Assembly: GCF_023370115.1 (NCBI RefSeq)
Contig: NZ_CP097160.1
Coordinates: 2,480,001-2,544,000 of the forward strand
DNA length: 64,000 bases
Direction of reading: 5' to 3'
From: Gulosibacter sediminis
GTDB taxonomy: Bacteria; Actinomycetota; Actinomycetes; Actinomycetales; Microbacteriaceae
Position 1 is the first letter of the stretch; every line of letters starts with the position of its first letter. This document shows, piece after piece, positions 16,854-30,251 of this stretch. The translations under genes were made by a program, and so were the position numbers. The notes beneath the pieces were generated by a model. That model searched no databases. It saw nothing but the letters and a program-made list of their open reading frames with translations, and was not told where the DNA came from.

Positions 16854-16892
16854 CATCTATCAGAACTGTGCATCTCTAGAGACGGAGGCCTC

Positions 16893-17549
16893 GTGGAGGA
16901 CGCCATCGCCGAGCTCGATACCGCACTGGGCCGCGCCCCGATCGTGCCCGTCGTGGTACTCGAGAAGGTCGCCGACTCGCTCCCAGTCGCCGAGTCTCTA
17001 CTGCGCGGGGGCGCTACCGTCGTGGAGGTCACGTTGCGAAGCGACGCCGCACTCGAGTCGATCACGCGCATCACCGAACTCTGTCCCGACCTCATCGTCG
17101 GTGCTGGCACGGTGCTCACCGCGACCGATGCGGAACGCGCCGCGGCTGCTGGTGCCCGCTTCCTCATCTCCCCAGGCTTCACCGACGACGTCACTTCACG
17201 CGCTGCCGAGCTCGGGATCCCCGCGATTCCAGGGGTCGCGACCGCAAGCGATGTGCAACGGGGGGTCGCCGCGGGAATGCGACGATTCAAGTTCTTCCCC
17301 GCCGAAGCGAACGGCGGCGCTTCGGCGTTGCGGGCTCTGCGCGGGCCATTCCCCGACGTCACGTTCGTGCCGACCGGTGGGATCGGCCCCGATAACCTCG
17401 CCGACTATTTCGCGACAGGCAACGTTTGCGCCGTAGGCGGCAGCTGGATGGTGCCAATCGACGTAATCGCCCGCGGCGACTTCACGATGATCGAACGGCT
17501 CACGCGCGAGGCGCTGGCCACCATCGCCGAGGCGTGCACCGCGAAGTAG
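16893..17549 (+). CDS. eda: KDPG/KHG aldolase
   Basis: A 218-residue class I aldolase that cleaves 2-keto-3-deoxy-6-phosphogluconate to pyruvate and glyceraldehyde 3-phosphate; relatives also cleave 4-hydroxy-2-oxoglutarate. The Schiff-base Lys133 is in RRFKFFPAEANGG and the general base Glu45 in VEVTLRS; PTGGI and VGGSW form the phosphate site. Start is GTG at 16893 with CGGAGG upstream. It stands divergent from kdgK and leads into the ThDP enzyme gene 40 bp later. Together with kdgK it forms the last two steps of KDG breakdown. Confidence 0.9.
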   Translation: MEDAIAELDTALGRAPIVPVVVLEKVADSLPVAESLLRGGATVVEVTLRSDAALESITRITELCPDLIVGAGTVLTATDAERAAAAGARFLISPGFTDDVTSRAAELGIPAIPGVATASDVQRGVAAGMRRFKFFPAEANGGASALRALRGPFPDVTFVPTGGIGPDNLADYFATGNVCAVGGSWMVPIDVIARGDFTMIERLTREALATIAEACTAK

Positions 17550-17589
17550 CTGTTTCCCCCCTCGCTGGACATCGGAAGGACGAAACCCA

Positions 17590-19224
17590 ATGACCCCTCG
17601 ACAGGTGACCGGCGGACAGCTGCTGGTCGACAACCTCATCGCGCACGACGTAGACACGATCTTTGGCATCCCCGGTATCCAGCTCTATGAACTTGTCGAC
17701 GCCCTCTTCGACGCCCGTGAGGGACTCTCGCTCATCGCCCCGCGCCACGAGCAGAGCACGACATACATGGCCGACGGATACGCCCGAGTTACCGGCAAGC
17801 CGGGCGTTGCGATGGTCGTGCCCGGCCCCGGCGTACTCAACGCCACCGCGGGCCTTGCGACTGCACTCGCGTGCTCGTCTCCCGTGCTTCTCCTCTGTGG
17901 GCAGCTCGACTCGCAGCTGATCGATGACAGGAAGTACGGCGCGTTGCACGAGATCCCCGACCAAACAGGAATCCTGCGGTCGTTGACGAAGTGGGTCGGA
18001 ACGGCTCGAGACGCCCGCGAGATCCCCGACCTCGTCGCGCTCGCCTTCCATCACCTGAACACGGGCGTTCCAGGCCCCGTGGCACTCGAGGTACCACCGG
18101 ATGTGCTTGCTGCCCGCGTCGAGACTCGCACAGCGTCTCGAATCGTTCCGGCCGAAGCCACCTTCCCGCGTGACAAACTCGAGTCGATCGCAGCGCTGAT
18201 CGCTCGCAGTGAGCGACCCTACATCCTCGCGGGCGGCGGGGCACAGGCCGCAGGCGACGCAATCCTCGACTGCGCGACGCTCCTGGGTTGCCCAGTAATC
18301 CAAAGCCGCAACGGTCGCGGCGTTGTCGACGCGACGCATCCACTCGTACTCGACCCCTACGCGAGAGCAGAGGTGATCTCCGACGCCGATCTCGTGATCG
18401 TGATTGGCTCTCGCATGGGCACAGGCGCCGGTGGCCACATCGATCTCGGCACCGGGAACGTCATCAACATCAACGCCGAGGTCAGCGACCTCGGCTACCC
18501 ACGACCAACGACTGAGCACGCGCTCCTCGGCGATGCTCGAGTCGTAACCGAGCAGATTGTGGATGCGCTTCGACGCCTCGGCAGCGCACCCGCGAGCACC
18601 TGGACCCAATCCGAGATCGAGCGCATCCGAACCTCGGCGGCCCAGCAGCTGGAGCAAGTGTCGCCGCAGCTCGAATACCTTCGGGCAATTCGAACGACAC
18701 TGCCCGCAGACACCGTACTCGTGTCTGAGTACACGCAGGTTGGTTATGTCTCCACCATCACCTACCCGGCGAGTTCGCCGCGATCGTTCATTTCCCCCGG
18801 CTACCAGGGCACGCTCGGGTACGGTTTCGCGACCGCAATCGGCGCGCAGGTCGGTGCGCCTGACCGGCGCGTCGTCTCGATCTCGGGTGATGGCGGGTTC
18901 TCCTGGACCCTGCCGGAGCTCGCCACCCTCGCTCGCTACCGCATCCCGCTCATCGCGATCGTGTTCAACGACGGCAGGTACGGCAACGTGTACCGTTCGC
19001 AGAAGTATGCATACGAGGGTCGAGTTCTCGCCAGCGACCTCACAAACCCTGACTTCATGCGGCTCGCAGATGCTTACGGCGTGGAATCGTTCCGGGTCCA
19101 CGACGCGGGCGGGCTTCGCGACGCCCTATTCGAGGTGGCGAAGCGCGATGCGCCAGCGCTTATCGAGGTGGAGGTCGACGAGTTTCCGTCACCCTGGGCG
19201 TTGTTCGACGAACCCGGTCAATGA
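17590..19224 (+). CDS. Thiamine-diphosphate-dependent enzyme, acetolactate-synthase-like
   Basis: A 544-residue ThDP enzyme with the usual three domains. The cofactor-activating Glu54 lies in PRHEQSTTYMADGYAR, so it is not glyoxylate carboligase. The diphosphate/Mg motif begins SGDGGFSWTLPELATLARYR at about residue 433 and ends in FNDGRYGN. The family includes acetolactate synthase, 2-oxo acid decarboxylases and aldehyde lyases, and I cannot choose among them. The context suggests action on a 2-oxo acid or aldehyde formed by the island. GGAAGGA precedes the ATG. Co-transcribed with eda; convergent with the broken glutamate dehydrogenase. Confidence 0.8.
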   Translation: MTPRQVTGGQLLVDNLIAHDVDTIFGIPGIQLYELVDALFDAREGLSLIAPRHEQSTTYMADGYARVTGKPGVAMVVPGPGVLNATAGLATALACSSPVLLLCGQLDSQLIDDRKYGALHEIPDQTGILRSLTKWVGTARDAREIPDLVALAFHHLNTGVPGPVALEVPPDVLAARVETRTASRIVPAEATFPRDKLESIAALIARSERPYILAGGGAQAAGDAILDCATLLGCPVIQSRNGRGVVDATHPLVLDPYARAEVISDADLVIVIGSRMGTGAGGHIDLGTGNVININAEVSDLGYPRPTTEHALLGDARVVTEQIVDALRRLGSAPASTWTQSEIERIRTSAAQQLEQVSPQLEYLRAIRTTLPADTVLVSEYTQVGYVSTITYPASSPRSFISPGYQGTLGYGFATAIGAQVGAPDRRVVSISGDGGFSWTLPELATLARYRIPLIAIVFNDGRYGNVYRSQKYAYEGRVLASDLTNPDFMRLADAYGVESFRVHDAGGLRDALFEVAKRDAPALIEVEVDEFPSPWALFDEPGQ

Positions 19225-19264
19225 GCTGCCGACGCACCGCGCTGCCGCCCGAAGCAGGAGTGAG

Positions 19265-22200
19265 CTACCGCACGAGCGAGCGCAGTCGGCGCAGGGCAAC
19301 CGACAGCGGCGCGAGCGCCACGTCGTCCTCCTCCTGCAGCGTCGTGAGCACCTCGGCGAGCACGTCCTGCCCCGCGGTCGCACCGCCCGCGAACCAGGCG
19401 TCGACGCGGTCGTTCGCGGCGCCCGCTTCGGTCGTGTGCAGCACCGATTCGGTGAGCTCGATCATCACGGCGTAGAGGTCGTCGCTGAGCGACGCCCGCG
19501 CCATCGAACCCCAGCGGTCGCGCTGCGGCAGGCGGGCGACCCCGCGCTGGAACTCGTCGATGCGCAGGCGGTCGCCGAGCGCGAAGTACACGCCCGCGAC
19601 TTCCGCCGCCTCCCGGCCGTTAGCCTGCGAGTCCTCGATGATGTCGAGGAAGGGGAACTCGACGAGGTCAATCAGCGCGGCACCCCAGCTCGCGAGCGCT
19701 TCGGGCGCACCGTCGTCGACCAGCGACGCCACACACGCCTCGTAGGCCGCGAGCGACTCGCCGCGCAACAGCTCGCCGACGCGACCGGTTAGCTGCGCGA
19801 GCGGCTGCTTGAACCGCTCGATTTCGGCGCCGATGTTCACTCCCGCAGGGCGGTGCTGCACGAACCAGCGCGAGGCCCGGTCGAGCATCCGCCGCAGGCC
19901 CAAGTAGAGCTCGGCCTGCACGTCGGTGGCGAGCAGGTTGTCGGTCTCCTCGACATGCGACACGAACCCGGCGAGGTCGTACACCTCACGCGCCACGATG
20001 TAGGCGCGAGCGATCTGCTCGTTTGACGCGCCGGTCTCGTCGGCGGCTCGGTAGGCAAACGTCACGCCGCCGCGGTTCACGAGCCAATTCACCACCGAGT
20101 TCACGATGATCTCAGCGCGCAGCGGATGCGCCTCCAGCTCCCCGGCGTATCGCTCGCGAATCGGCTCCGGGAAGTACTCGGCGAGCGTCGAGGCGAGCCA
20201 CGGGTCACTCGCGAAATCACTCTCGATCAGGTCATCCTTCAGTGCGAGCTTCGCGTAGGCGAGCAGCACCGCGAACTCGGGGCGCGTGAGCTCAGAGCCG
20301 TTCGCGACCCGTTCCGCGACCTCGGTGGTCGACGGCAGGAACTCAAGCTCCCGGTCGAGCAGCCCGATCGACTCGAGCTGCTCCATGAGCCGCTCGTGCG
20401 AGGGGAGCATCTCGACACCGTTCGCGCGCGAGTTACCGATCAGCGCGTTCTGCTCGTAGTTGTCGCGCAGCACCTGCACTGCGACCTCGTCGGTCATCGA
20501 CTGCAGCAGTTCGTCGCGCGCGGCGCGGTCGAGCACGCCCGAGCGTTCGACGGCGCTGAGCAGAATCTTGATGTTCACCTCGCGGTCGGAGGTGCCCACG
20601 CCCGCCGAGTTGTCGATGGCGTCGGTGTTGATGTGAACGCCGGCCGCCGCGGCCTCGATGCGCCCCCGCTGGCTCGCGCCGAGGTTGCCGCCCTCGCCCA
20701 CGACCCGCACGCGCAGCTCGTTGCCGTTCACGCGAATCGCGTCGTTGCCGCGATCGCCGATCTCGTCGTTGCTCTCGGCGCTCGACTTGATGTAGGTGCC
20801 GATCGCGCCGTTCCACAGCAGGTCGACAGGAGCGAGCAGCACGGCCCGCTTCAGTTCGAGCGGGCTGAGCGTCGTCACGGATGCGTCGATGCCGAGCGCG
20901 GCGCGCATTTCGTCGGTCACGTCGACCGACTTCGCCGAAAGCGGGAACACTCCGCCACCGGCCGACATCACCGAGCGATCAAAGTCGTCCCACGACGAGC
21001 CCGGCAGCTCGAACAGCCGCTTCCGCTCGGCGAACGAGGCCGCCGCATCCGGGTTGGGGTCGACGAAAACGTGGCGGTGGTCGAACGCCGCCACGAGCCG
21101 GGTGTGCTCGCTTCGCAGCATGCCGTTCCCGAACACGTCACCCGACATGTCGCCGATACCCACCGCAGTGAACTCCTCCGACTGCGTGTCGAGGTCGAGC
21201 TCGCGGAAGTGGCGCTTCACCGACTCCCACGCTCCGCGCGCGGTGATCGCCATGCCCTTGTGGTCGTAACCGGCCGAGCCGCCAGAGGCGAAGGCGTCGT
21301 CGAGCCAGAACCCGTACTCGCGCGAGATCGCGTTCGCGATGTTCGAGAACGACGCGGTGCCCTTGTCGGCGGCAACCACGAGGTACGGGTCGTCGCCATC
21401 ACGACGCACAACATCCGTCGGCGGAACGATGTCGGCGCCGTCGCGGTTGTCGGTGAGGTCGAGCAGGCCGCGGATGAACGTGCGGTACGCCTCCTTGCCC
21501 GCCTCGAGCCACGCTGCGCGGTCGCTCGGCGCGGGCAGCTGCTTCGCGTAGAACCCGCCCTTCGAGCCCGCAGGCACGATGACGGCGTTCTTCACCATCT
21601 GCGCCTTCACGAGGCCGAGTACCTCGGTGCGGAAGTCCTCTCGGCGGTCGCTCCACCGCAGCCCGCCGCGGGCCACCTTGCCGAAGCGCAGGTGCAGACC
21701 TTCGACCTGGGGCGAGTACACCCAGATCTCGGCCATGGGATGCGGCTTCGGCAGCTCGGGCACGCTCGCGCAGTCGAGCTTCATCGAGACCCACGGCTTG
21801 GGCTGCCCCGCCGCGTCACGCTGGTAGAAGTTCGTGCGCAGCGTCGCCTCGATCACGCCCATGAATGAGCGCAGGATGCGGTCCTCGTCGAGGCTCGCAA
21901 CGTCGTCGAGCGCTGCGGTCACCTGAGCGCGAATCTCGGCAGCAGCATCCTCGCGGTCGCCCGTGAATGCCGGATCGAATCGCGCCTCAAACAGCCGCAC
22001 GAGCTGCACCGCGATGCTCGGGTTCGCGATGAGCGCGTGCTCGAGGTATTCGACCGAGAAGGCCGACGAGGTCTGCCGCAGGTACATCGCGATCGAGCGG
22101 AGAACGACGATTCGGCGCCAGTCGAGCCCACCTCGCAGCACGAGCGAGTTGAGCTTGTCGCTCTCGACCGCGCCCGACCAGACCGCCTGAAACACGGCCT

Positions 22201-23304
22201 CGAACTCGTTCGCCGTGGCCTCGTCGCCCCAGGAACTCGACGACGAGGTCAGCCCGAAGTCCGAAAGATGCAGGGTCACGCCGTCGGTGAGCGTGACGTT
22301 GTACGGGCGCTGCTCGACAACGTCGACGCCGAGGTCGGTGAGCACCGGCAACACCCGCGTGAGCGGGAACTGCTCTCGCGAAGCCAGCGTGAAGAACCGC
22401 TTGTGCTCGTCGTCGCGTTCGGTGCCGTAGAGGTGCACGGCAAACGAGGTGTCGTCGTCGAGCTGGTCCATGAGCCCAATGTCGCGCACGGCCTCAACGG
22501 GCTCAACCTGCTCGCGATAGCCAGCCGAGAACGCCTCGACGTAGCGGCCAAGCAGCGCCCCGTCGTGCGATCCTCGTCGAACGTCGCGTGGAGCGCTTCG
22601 ACGAGCCCCTCGGTCCAGCTGCGAATCGTGCGCTCGAGCTGCGTCTGCAATCGCGACTCATCGACGTCGGGCAGTGCCTCGCCCGCGGGCATCCGCACCG
22701 CGTAGTGCAGCACTGCGAGCGCCGAGGGGTCAACGTAGATCGACTGTTCCACCTGCCCCGTGCCAAACTCGCGGCGCAGCAGCTGGTCGATGCGCACCTG
22801 CACGTCGGTGCTGAATCGGTCGGAGGGGAGGAACACGAGCGCTGAGACGAAGCCGCCAAACGCGTCGGTACGCAGGAACAGCCGTGCGCGGTGCTGATTG
22901 CGCAGGCTGCTCGCCTCAACGGCGACCTCGAGCAGGTGCTCCTTCGAGTCTTGGAAGAGTTCCTGCAACGGGTAGTGCTCGAGCACCTGGCGCAGGTCCC
23001 GGCCCGAGTGCGCGTCGCGTGCGAAGCCCGAGGCCTCAAGCACGTACCGCACCTTCTCACCCACGATCGGCAGGGTCGCGACCGGCATCGCGTACGCCGA
23101 GCTTCCGAAGAGCCCGATGAAGCGCCGCTCCCCCGTCACCTCGCCCGCGTCGTTGAACGTGCACACGGCGATGTGGTCGAAGTGCAGGTCGCGGTGCACC
23201 GTCGCCCGCAGGTCAGAGTTCGTGATTGTGACGAGCCGCTGTGCGGTCGGAGCAACCTGCGGCATCACGTCGCCGGTGACCGCCGCTGGGTCGCGCAGCA
23301 CGCC
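19265..23304 (-). pseudogene. NAD-glutamate dehydrogenase, 5'-truncated and frameshifted
   Basis: The large (about 180 kDa) NAD-specific enzyme converts glutamate to 2-oxoglutarate. Conserved pieces include SKGGFYAKQLP, MSGDVFGNGML and RVVGEGGNLG. Two faults are visible. First, homology begins only at about VLRDPAAVTGDV, so some 300 N-terminal residues found in relatives are missing; the sequence upstream is repeat DNA. Second, after ALHATFDEDRTTG the frame must shift to continue ALLGRYVEAFSAGYREQ. The shift falls at a run of four C (plus strand 22558-22561), where one extra base would restore the frame. The C-terminal frame is otherwise open for about 1,100 codons. The frameshift alone could be a sequencing error; the 5' loss could not. 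Confidence 0.85.
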
Positions 23305-23360
23305 CGTTGCTCGGGCTCAACGCACCGGCCGTAGCCGCGTTCTGAGGACACGGCGCGACC

Positions 23361-23411
23361 AGCGACGAAAGGCGCTGTCAGGATCGCGCCACCTGTACGC
23401 CAACGCGCCAC
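23361..23411. repeat. 51-bp dispersed intergenic repeat, copy B1
   Basis: Aligns without gaps to copies at 4000, 23456 and 44045: AGCGAC at position 1, GCGCTGTCAGGATC before GCGCCACCTGT at position 26, and GCGCCAC at position 45. It lies just upstream of the truncated end of the glutamate dehydrogenase. Confidence 0.75.
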
Positions 23412-23455
23412 CCAACGCCACCCCGAACGATGACTAGCAAAGAAGTGGCGCGATG

Positions 23456-23506
23456 AGCGACAAGGGGCGCTGTCAGGTTCGCGCCACTTGTAGGTCAACG
23501 CGCCGC
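23456..23506. repeat. 51-bp dispersed intergenic repeat, copy B2
   Basis: Second copy at this locus, 95 bp after the first: AGCGACAAGG at position 1, GCGCTGTCAGGTTC, then GCGCCACTTGT at position 26 and GCGCCGC at position 45. A short tandem of GTCAGCGACGGCGG follows at about 23521-23548. Confidence 0.75.
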
Positions 23507-23562
23507 TGACGGGTCTGCACGTCAGCGACGGCGGGTCAGCGACGGCGGTAGCGGGCGGCGCG

Positions 23563-24495
23563 TCAGCTCGCGCTGTCGAGCGTGTCGAACCACCGCTGCG
23601 CCTCGGCGTAGTTCTCGTCGCTCGCGGCCGGGTCTTCGTCGACGCTCGACGCGGCGGCGCGCGGGTACGAGCCGAGGAACTTCACCGAGGGGCTGTAGCG
23701 ACGCAGGCCGAGCAACGCATCCGCCACCCGCGCGTCGTGGATGTGCCCGTCGAGGTCGACGACGAAGCGGTAGCGGCCCGGCTGCTCGGGAATCGGCCGC
23801 GACGTGATCATCGAGAGGTTGATGCCGCGGGTCGCGAACTGCTCGAGCATCGTCATGAGCCCGCCGGGGCGCTCCTCAGGCAGCTCGACGATGAGCGAGG
23901 TCTTGTCGCGACCGGTGCGCGCGGGCACGTCGGTGCGCGTCGTCACAAGTGCGAAACGGGTGCGGGCCTGCGCGTTGTCTTGAATGTCGTCGGCGAGCAC
24001 CTCGAGGTCGAAGCGCTCTCGAATGTTCACGGGCGTCACCGCCGCGTCGATGATGTCGGGGCGGTCGAGCATCACCTCGGCGCTCGCGATGTTGCTCGAG
24101 GCGGCGACGTGGCCGTGCCCGGGCAGGGTGCGGTGCAGCCAGCGTCGGCACTGGCCGTAGGCGACGGGATGCGCGGCGACGGTGTGGATGTCGTCGAGCG
24201 TCATGCCCGGGCGCACGGCGAGCGAGAAGCGCACCGGCACGACGTACTCCCCCACGATGCGCAGGCCGTCCATCGTCGCGAGCGCATCCTGCGACGCCGT
24301 CACGCCGCCCTCGATCGAGTTCTCGACGGCGATCATCGCGGCGAACGAGGTGCCCGTCTGCACATCCATGAGGGCCTCGAGGACGTTAGCCACGGGCTTC
24401 CACTCTTTGCCCTCGGCCTCGGGCGCGAGGCGGAGCGCCATCTCGGTGAAGGTGCCCGCCGGGCCCAGGTACGAAATGGTCTCGGATGCGCTCAT
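23563..24495 (-). CDS. pheA: Prephenate dehydratase
   Basis: Converts prephenate to phenylpyruvate in phenylalanine biosynthesis. The 310-residue protein has the periplasmic-binding-fold catalytic region starting [15 protein letters not shown], the ENSIEGGV segment and the catalytic TRF motif (ARTRFALV). A C-terminal ACT domain carries the feedback site ([19 protein letters not shown]). It is a stand-alone dehydratase, without a chorismate mutase domain. TAGGCT stands 6 nt before the ATG and no Shine-Dalgarno is present, so a leaderless mRNA is likely. Confidence 0.95.
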   Translation of the reverse strand: MSASETISYLGPAGTFTEMALRLAPEAEGKEWKPVANVLEALMDVQTGTSFAAMIAVENSIEGGVTASQDALATMDGLRIVGEYVVPVRFSLAVRPGMTLDDIHTVAAHPVAYGQCRRWLHRTLPGHGHVAASSNIASAEVMLDRPDIIDAAVTPVNIRERFDLEVLADDIQDNAQARTRFALVTTRTDVPARTGRDKTSLIVELPEERPGGLMTMLEQFATRGINLSMITSRPIPEQPGRYRFVVDLDGHIHDARVADALLGLRRYSPSVKFLGSYPRAAASSVDEDPAASDENYAEAQRWFDTLDSAS

Positions 24496-24536
24496 ATGTC
24501 GAGCCTATTGCAACCAAATACTGTCAGGATGAACCC
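24496..24536. promoter_or_regulatory. Divergent promoters of pheA and pgm
   Basis: Only 41 bp separate two divergent ATGs. The minus strand has TAGGCT at 24502-24507, 6 nt from the pheA ATG. The plus strand has TACTGT at 24519-24524, 12 nt from the pgm ATG. The two promoters must overlap physically. Confidence 0.5.
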
Positions 24537-26162
<1,626 letters not shown>

Positions 26163-26169
26163 CGCCGAG

Positions 26170-26186
26170 GGCGCCGGTGGGCTGAG

Positions 26187-26202
<16 letters not shown>
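26170..26202. terminator. Bidirectional terminator hairpin
   Basis: Perfect 14-bp arms (26170-26183 and 26189-26202, GGCGCCGGTGGGCT and its complement) enclose a 5-nt loop between convergent pgm and the zinc-ribbon gene. A CCGAG/CTCGG pair can extend the stem. It overlaps the last codons of the minus-strand gene. Confidence 0.8.
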
Positions 26203-28394
<2,192 letters not shown>

Positions 28395-28523
28395 CATGCC
28401 TCCTGTCGCCAATTTACCGCGGCGAGGGGCAGAACCTCGGCAATGTCGTGCGGGCGGCGTACAATTCATCAGCCACCGACCATATGATGCACGGCGCGGT
28501 GCGACGCGAGGGGGAGTTTCTGC

Positions 28524-30206
28524 ATGGCGAAGAACCGGGCCCACCAGCCAGCCACCTCGCAGATCCTCACCAAGCGCAGCATCCACCTCGTCCTCCTCAG
28601 CATCATCGTGTCGATGTTCCTGTCGGCGCTGAACCAGACCGTCGTCGGCACCGCGATGCGCACGATCGCCGACGAGCTCGGCGGCCTGTCGCTGCAGGCG
28701 TGGGTGACCACCGCGTTCCTCATCGCCTCGACGGTGAGCACGCCGATCTACGGCAAGCTCTCGGATGTGCTGGGTCGCCGGCCGCTCATGCTCACGGCCA
28801 TCGTGATCTTCGCGCTCGGCTCGGTGCTGTCGACGTTCTCGCAGGACATGATTCAGCTCGCCGCCTTCCGCGCGGTGCAGGGCCTCGGCGCCGGCGGCCT
28901 CATGTCGCTGCCGCTCGCGATTCTCGCCGACATGTTCGCGCCGAAGGATCGCGCCCGGTATCAGGGCCTGTTCATGGCGGCGTTCGGCGTGGCCTCGGTC
29001 GCGGGCCCGCTCATCGGCGGCCTGTTCGCGGGCATGGATGAACTGCTCTGGATCTCGGGCTGGCGCTGGGTGTTCCTCATCAACGTGCCGCTCATCGCGA
29101 TCGCGTTCGTGCTCGTCTCGCGTTTCCTGCACCTGCCCCGCAAGCGGGCGCAACCGCGCATCGACTTCGGCGGCGCCGCGCTCGTCACGCTCATCGTCGT
29201 GCCGCTCATTCTCGTCGCCGAGCAAGGCGCGTACTGGGGCTGGACCTCGGCGCCCGCGGTCGTTTGCTACGTCGTCATCATCGCGGCGTTCGTCGGCTTC
29301 ATCTTCACCGAGCGCTACATGGGCCGCGACGCGCTCATTCCGCTGCGGCTCTTCTCGTCGCGCGCCTTCACGATCGCCGTGCTGCTCAGCGTGCTCGTCG
29401 GCTTCGCGATGTTCAGCGTCATGACGACGCTGCCCCTCTACATCCAGGTGGTGATGGAGCTCGAGCCGACCGCCGCGGGCCTCGCGCAGCTGCCGCTCAT
29501 CGGCGCGCAGCTCATCACGTCCTCGGTCATCGGCTTCGTCTATGCCAGGCTGGGGCGCGCGAAGTGGATCGTCGTGCTCTGCCTCACGCTGCTCACCGTC
29601 GCCTTCGCGATTCTCGTCACGCTGCGCTACGACGACCCGCTCTGGAAGCTCTACCTGCCGATGGTGCTCTTCGGCGCCGCCCTCGGCGGGCTGCTGCAGG
29701 GCCTCACCCTCGTGCTGCAGAACTCGGTCGACCCGACCGAGATGGGCGTCGCGACCAGCGCATCCTCGTTCTTCCGCTCGATCGGCGGCACGCTCGGCAC
29801 CGGCATCACCTTCTCGCTGCTGTTCGGCACCCTGACGCAGACGATTCCGGCGGCGCTCAACTCCCCCGCCCACTCGGGCCCGGTCGCCGACGCCCTCGCC
29901 GAACAGGCGAAGTCGCCCGACGCCGCGAACGAGCGCATCGTCGAGCTACTGCGCGGCCCGAGCAATCAGGCGGCCGCCGCGATGAACGGCGACACGAGCT
30001 TCCTCACCGGCGCCGACGCGCGACTCTCCGCGCCGTTCATGGATGCGTTCAACAACTCGCTCGCCTACGGCTACTGGCTCGCGCTCGGCATGCTCGTCAT
30101 CGCGCTGCTGCTCTCGTTCGTGCTGCCGAACCAGCCGTTCCGCACGGCCTCGGCGCTGCAAGAGATGCAGCAGCGCGGCGACCTGCGCAGCAACGCGACG
30201 ACCTAA
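28524..30206 (+). CDS. MFS drug exporter, DHA2 (EmrB/QacA) family
   Basis: A 560-residue proton-driven exporter with about 14 membrane segments. DHA2 marks are the start LSIIVSMFLSALNQTVVGTAM (motif D1), GKLSDVLGRRPLM (motif A) and FRAVQGLGAGGLMSLPLAILAD (motif B/C region). A polar loop near the C-terminus (SPAHSGPVADALAEQAKSPD) precedes the last helix. GAGGGGGAG precedes the ATG. The gene stands alone, divergent from the zinc-ribbon gene. Substrates cannot be predicted; the family exports antibiotics, dyes and amino-acid-like compounds. Confidence 0.9.
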   Translation: MAKNRAHQPATSQILTKRSIHLVLLSIIVSMFLSALNQTVVGTAMRTIADELGGLSLQAWVTTAFLIASTVSTPIYGKLSDVLGRRPLMLTAIVIFALGSVLSTFSQDMIQLAAFRAVQGLGAGGLMSLPLAILADMFAPKDRARYQGLFMAAFGVASVAGPLIGGLFAGMDELLWISGWRWVFLINVPLIAIAFVLVSRFLHLPRKRAQPRIDFGGAALVTLIVVPLILVAEQGAYWGWTSAPAVVCYVVIIAAFVGFIFTERYMGRDALIPLRLFSSRAFTIAVLLSVLVGFAMFSVMTTLPLYIQVVMELEPTAAGLAQLPLIGAQLITSSVIGFVYARLGRAKWIVVLCLTLLTVAFAILVTLRYDDPLWKLYLPMVLFGAALGGLLQGLTLVLQNSVDPTEMGVATSASSFFRSIGGTLGTGITFSLLFGTLTQTIPAALNSPAHSGPVADALAEQAKSPDAANERIVELLRGPSNQAAAAMNGDTSFLTGADARLSAPFMDAFNNSLAYGYWLALGMLVIALLLSFVLPNQPFRTASALQEMQQRGDLRSNATT

Positions 30207-30251
30207 TCAGCGGCACAGCGCGCCCTCGGCTTCGCTCGCTAGCGTGAGGCC

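Noticed and set aside
17590-19224. Glyoxylate carboligase of an allantoin pathway
   Set aside because: Glyoxylate carboligase lacks the catalytic Glu (it has Val); here Glu54 is present in PRHEQ. No ureidoglycolate or tartronate-semialdehyde genes are nearby.
20126-21868. A 580-codon plus-strand frame opposite the glutamate dehydrogenase
   Set aside because: Antisense shadow of a conserved coding sequence, with no domain of its own.
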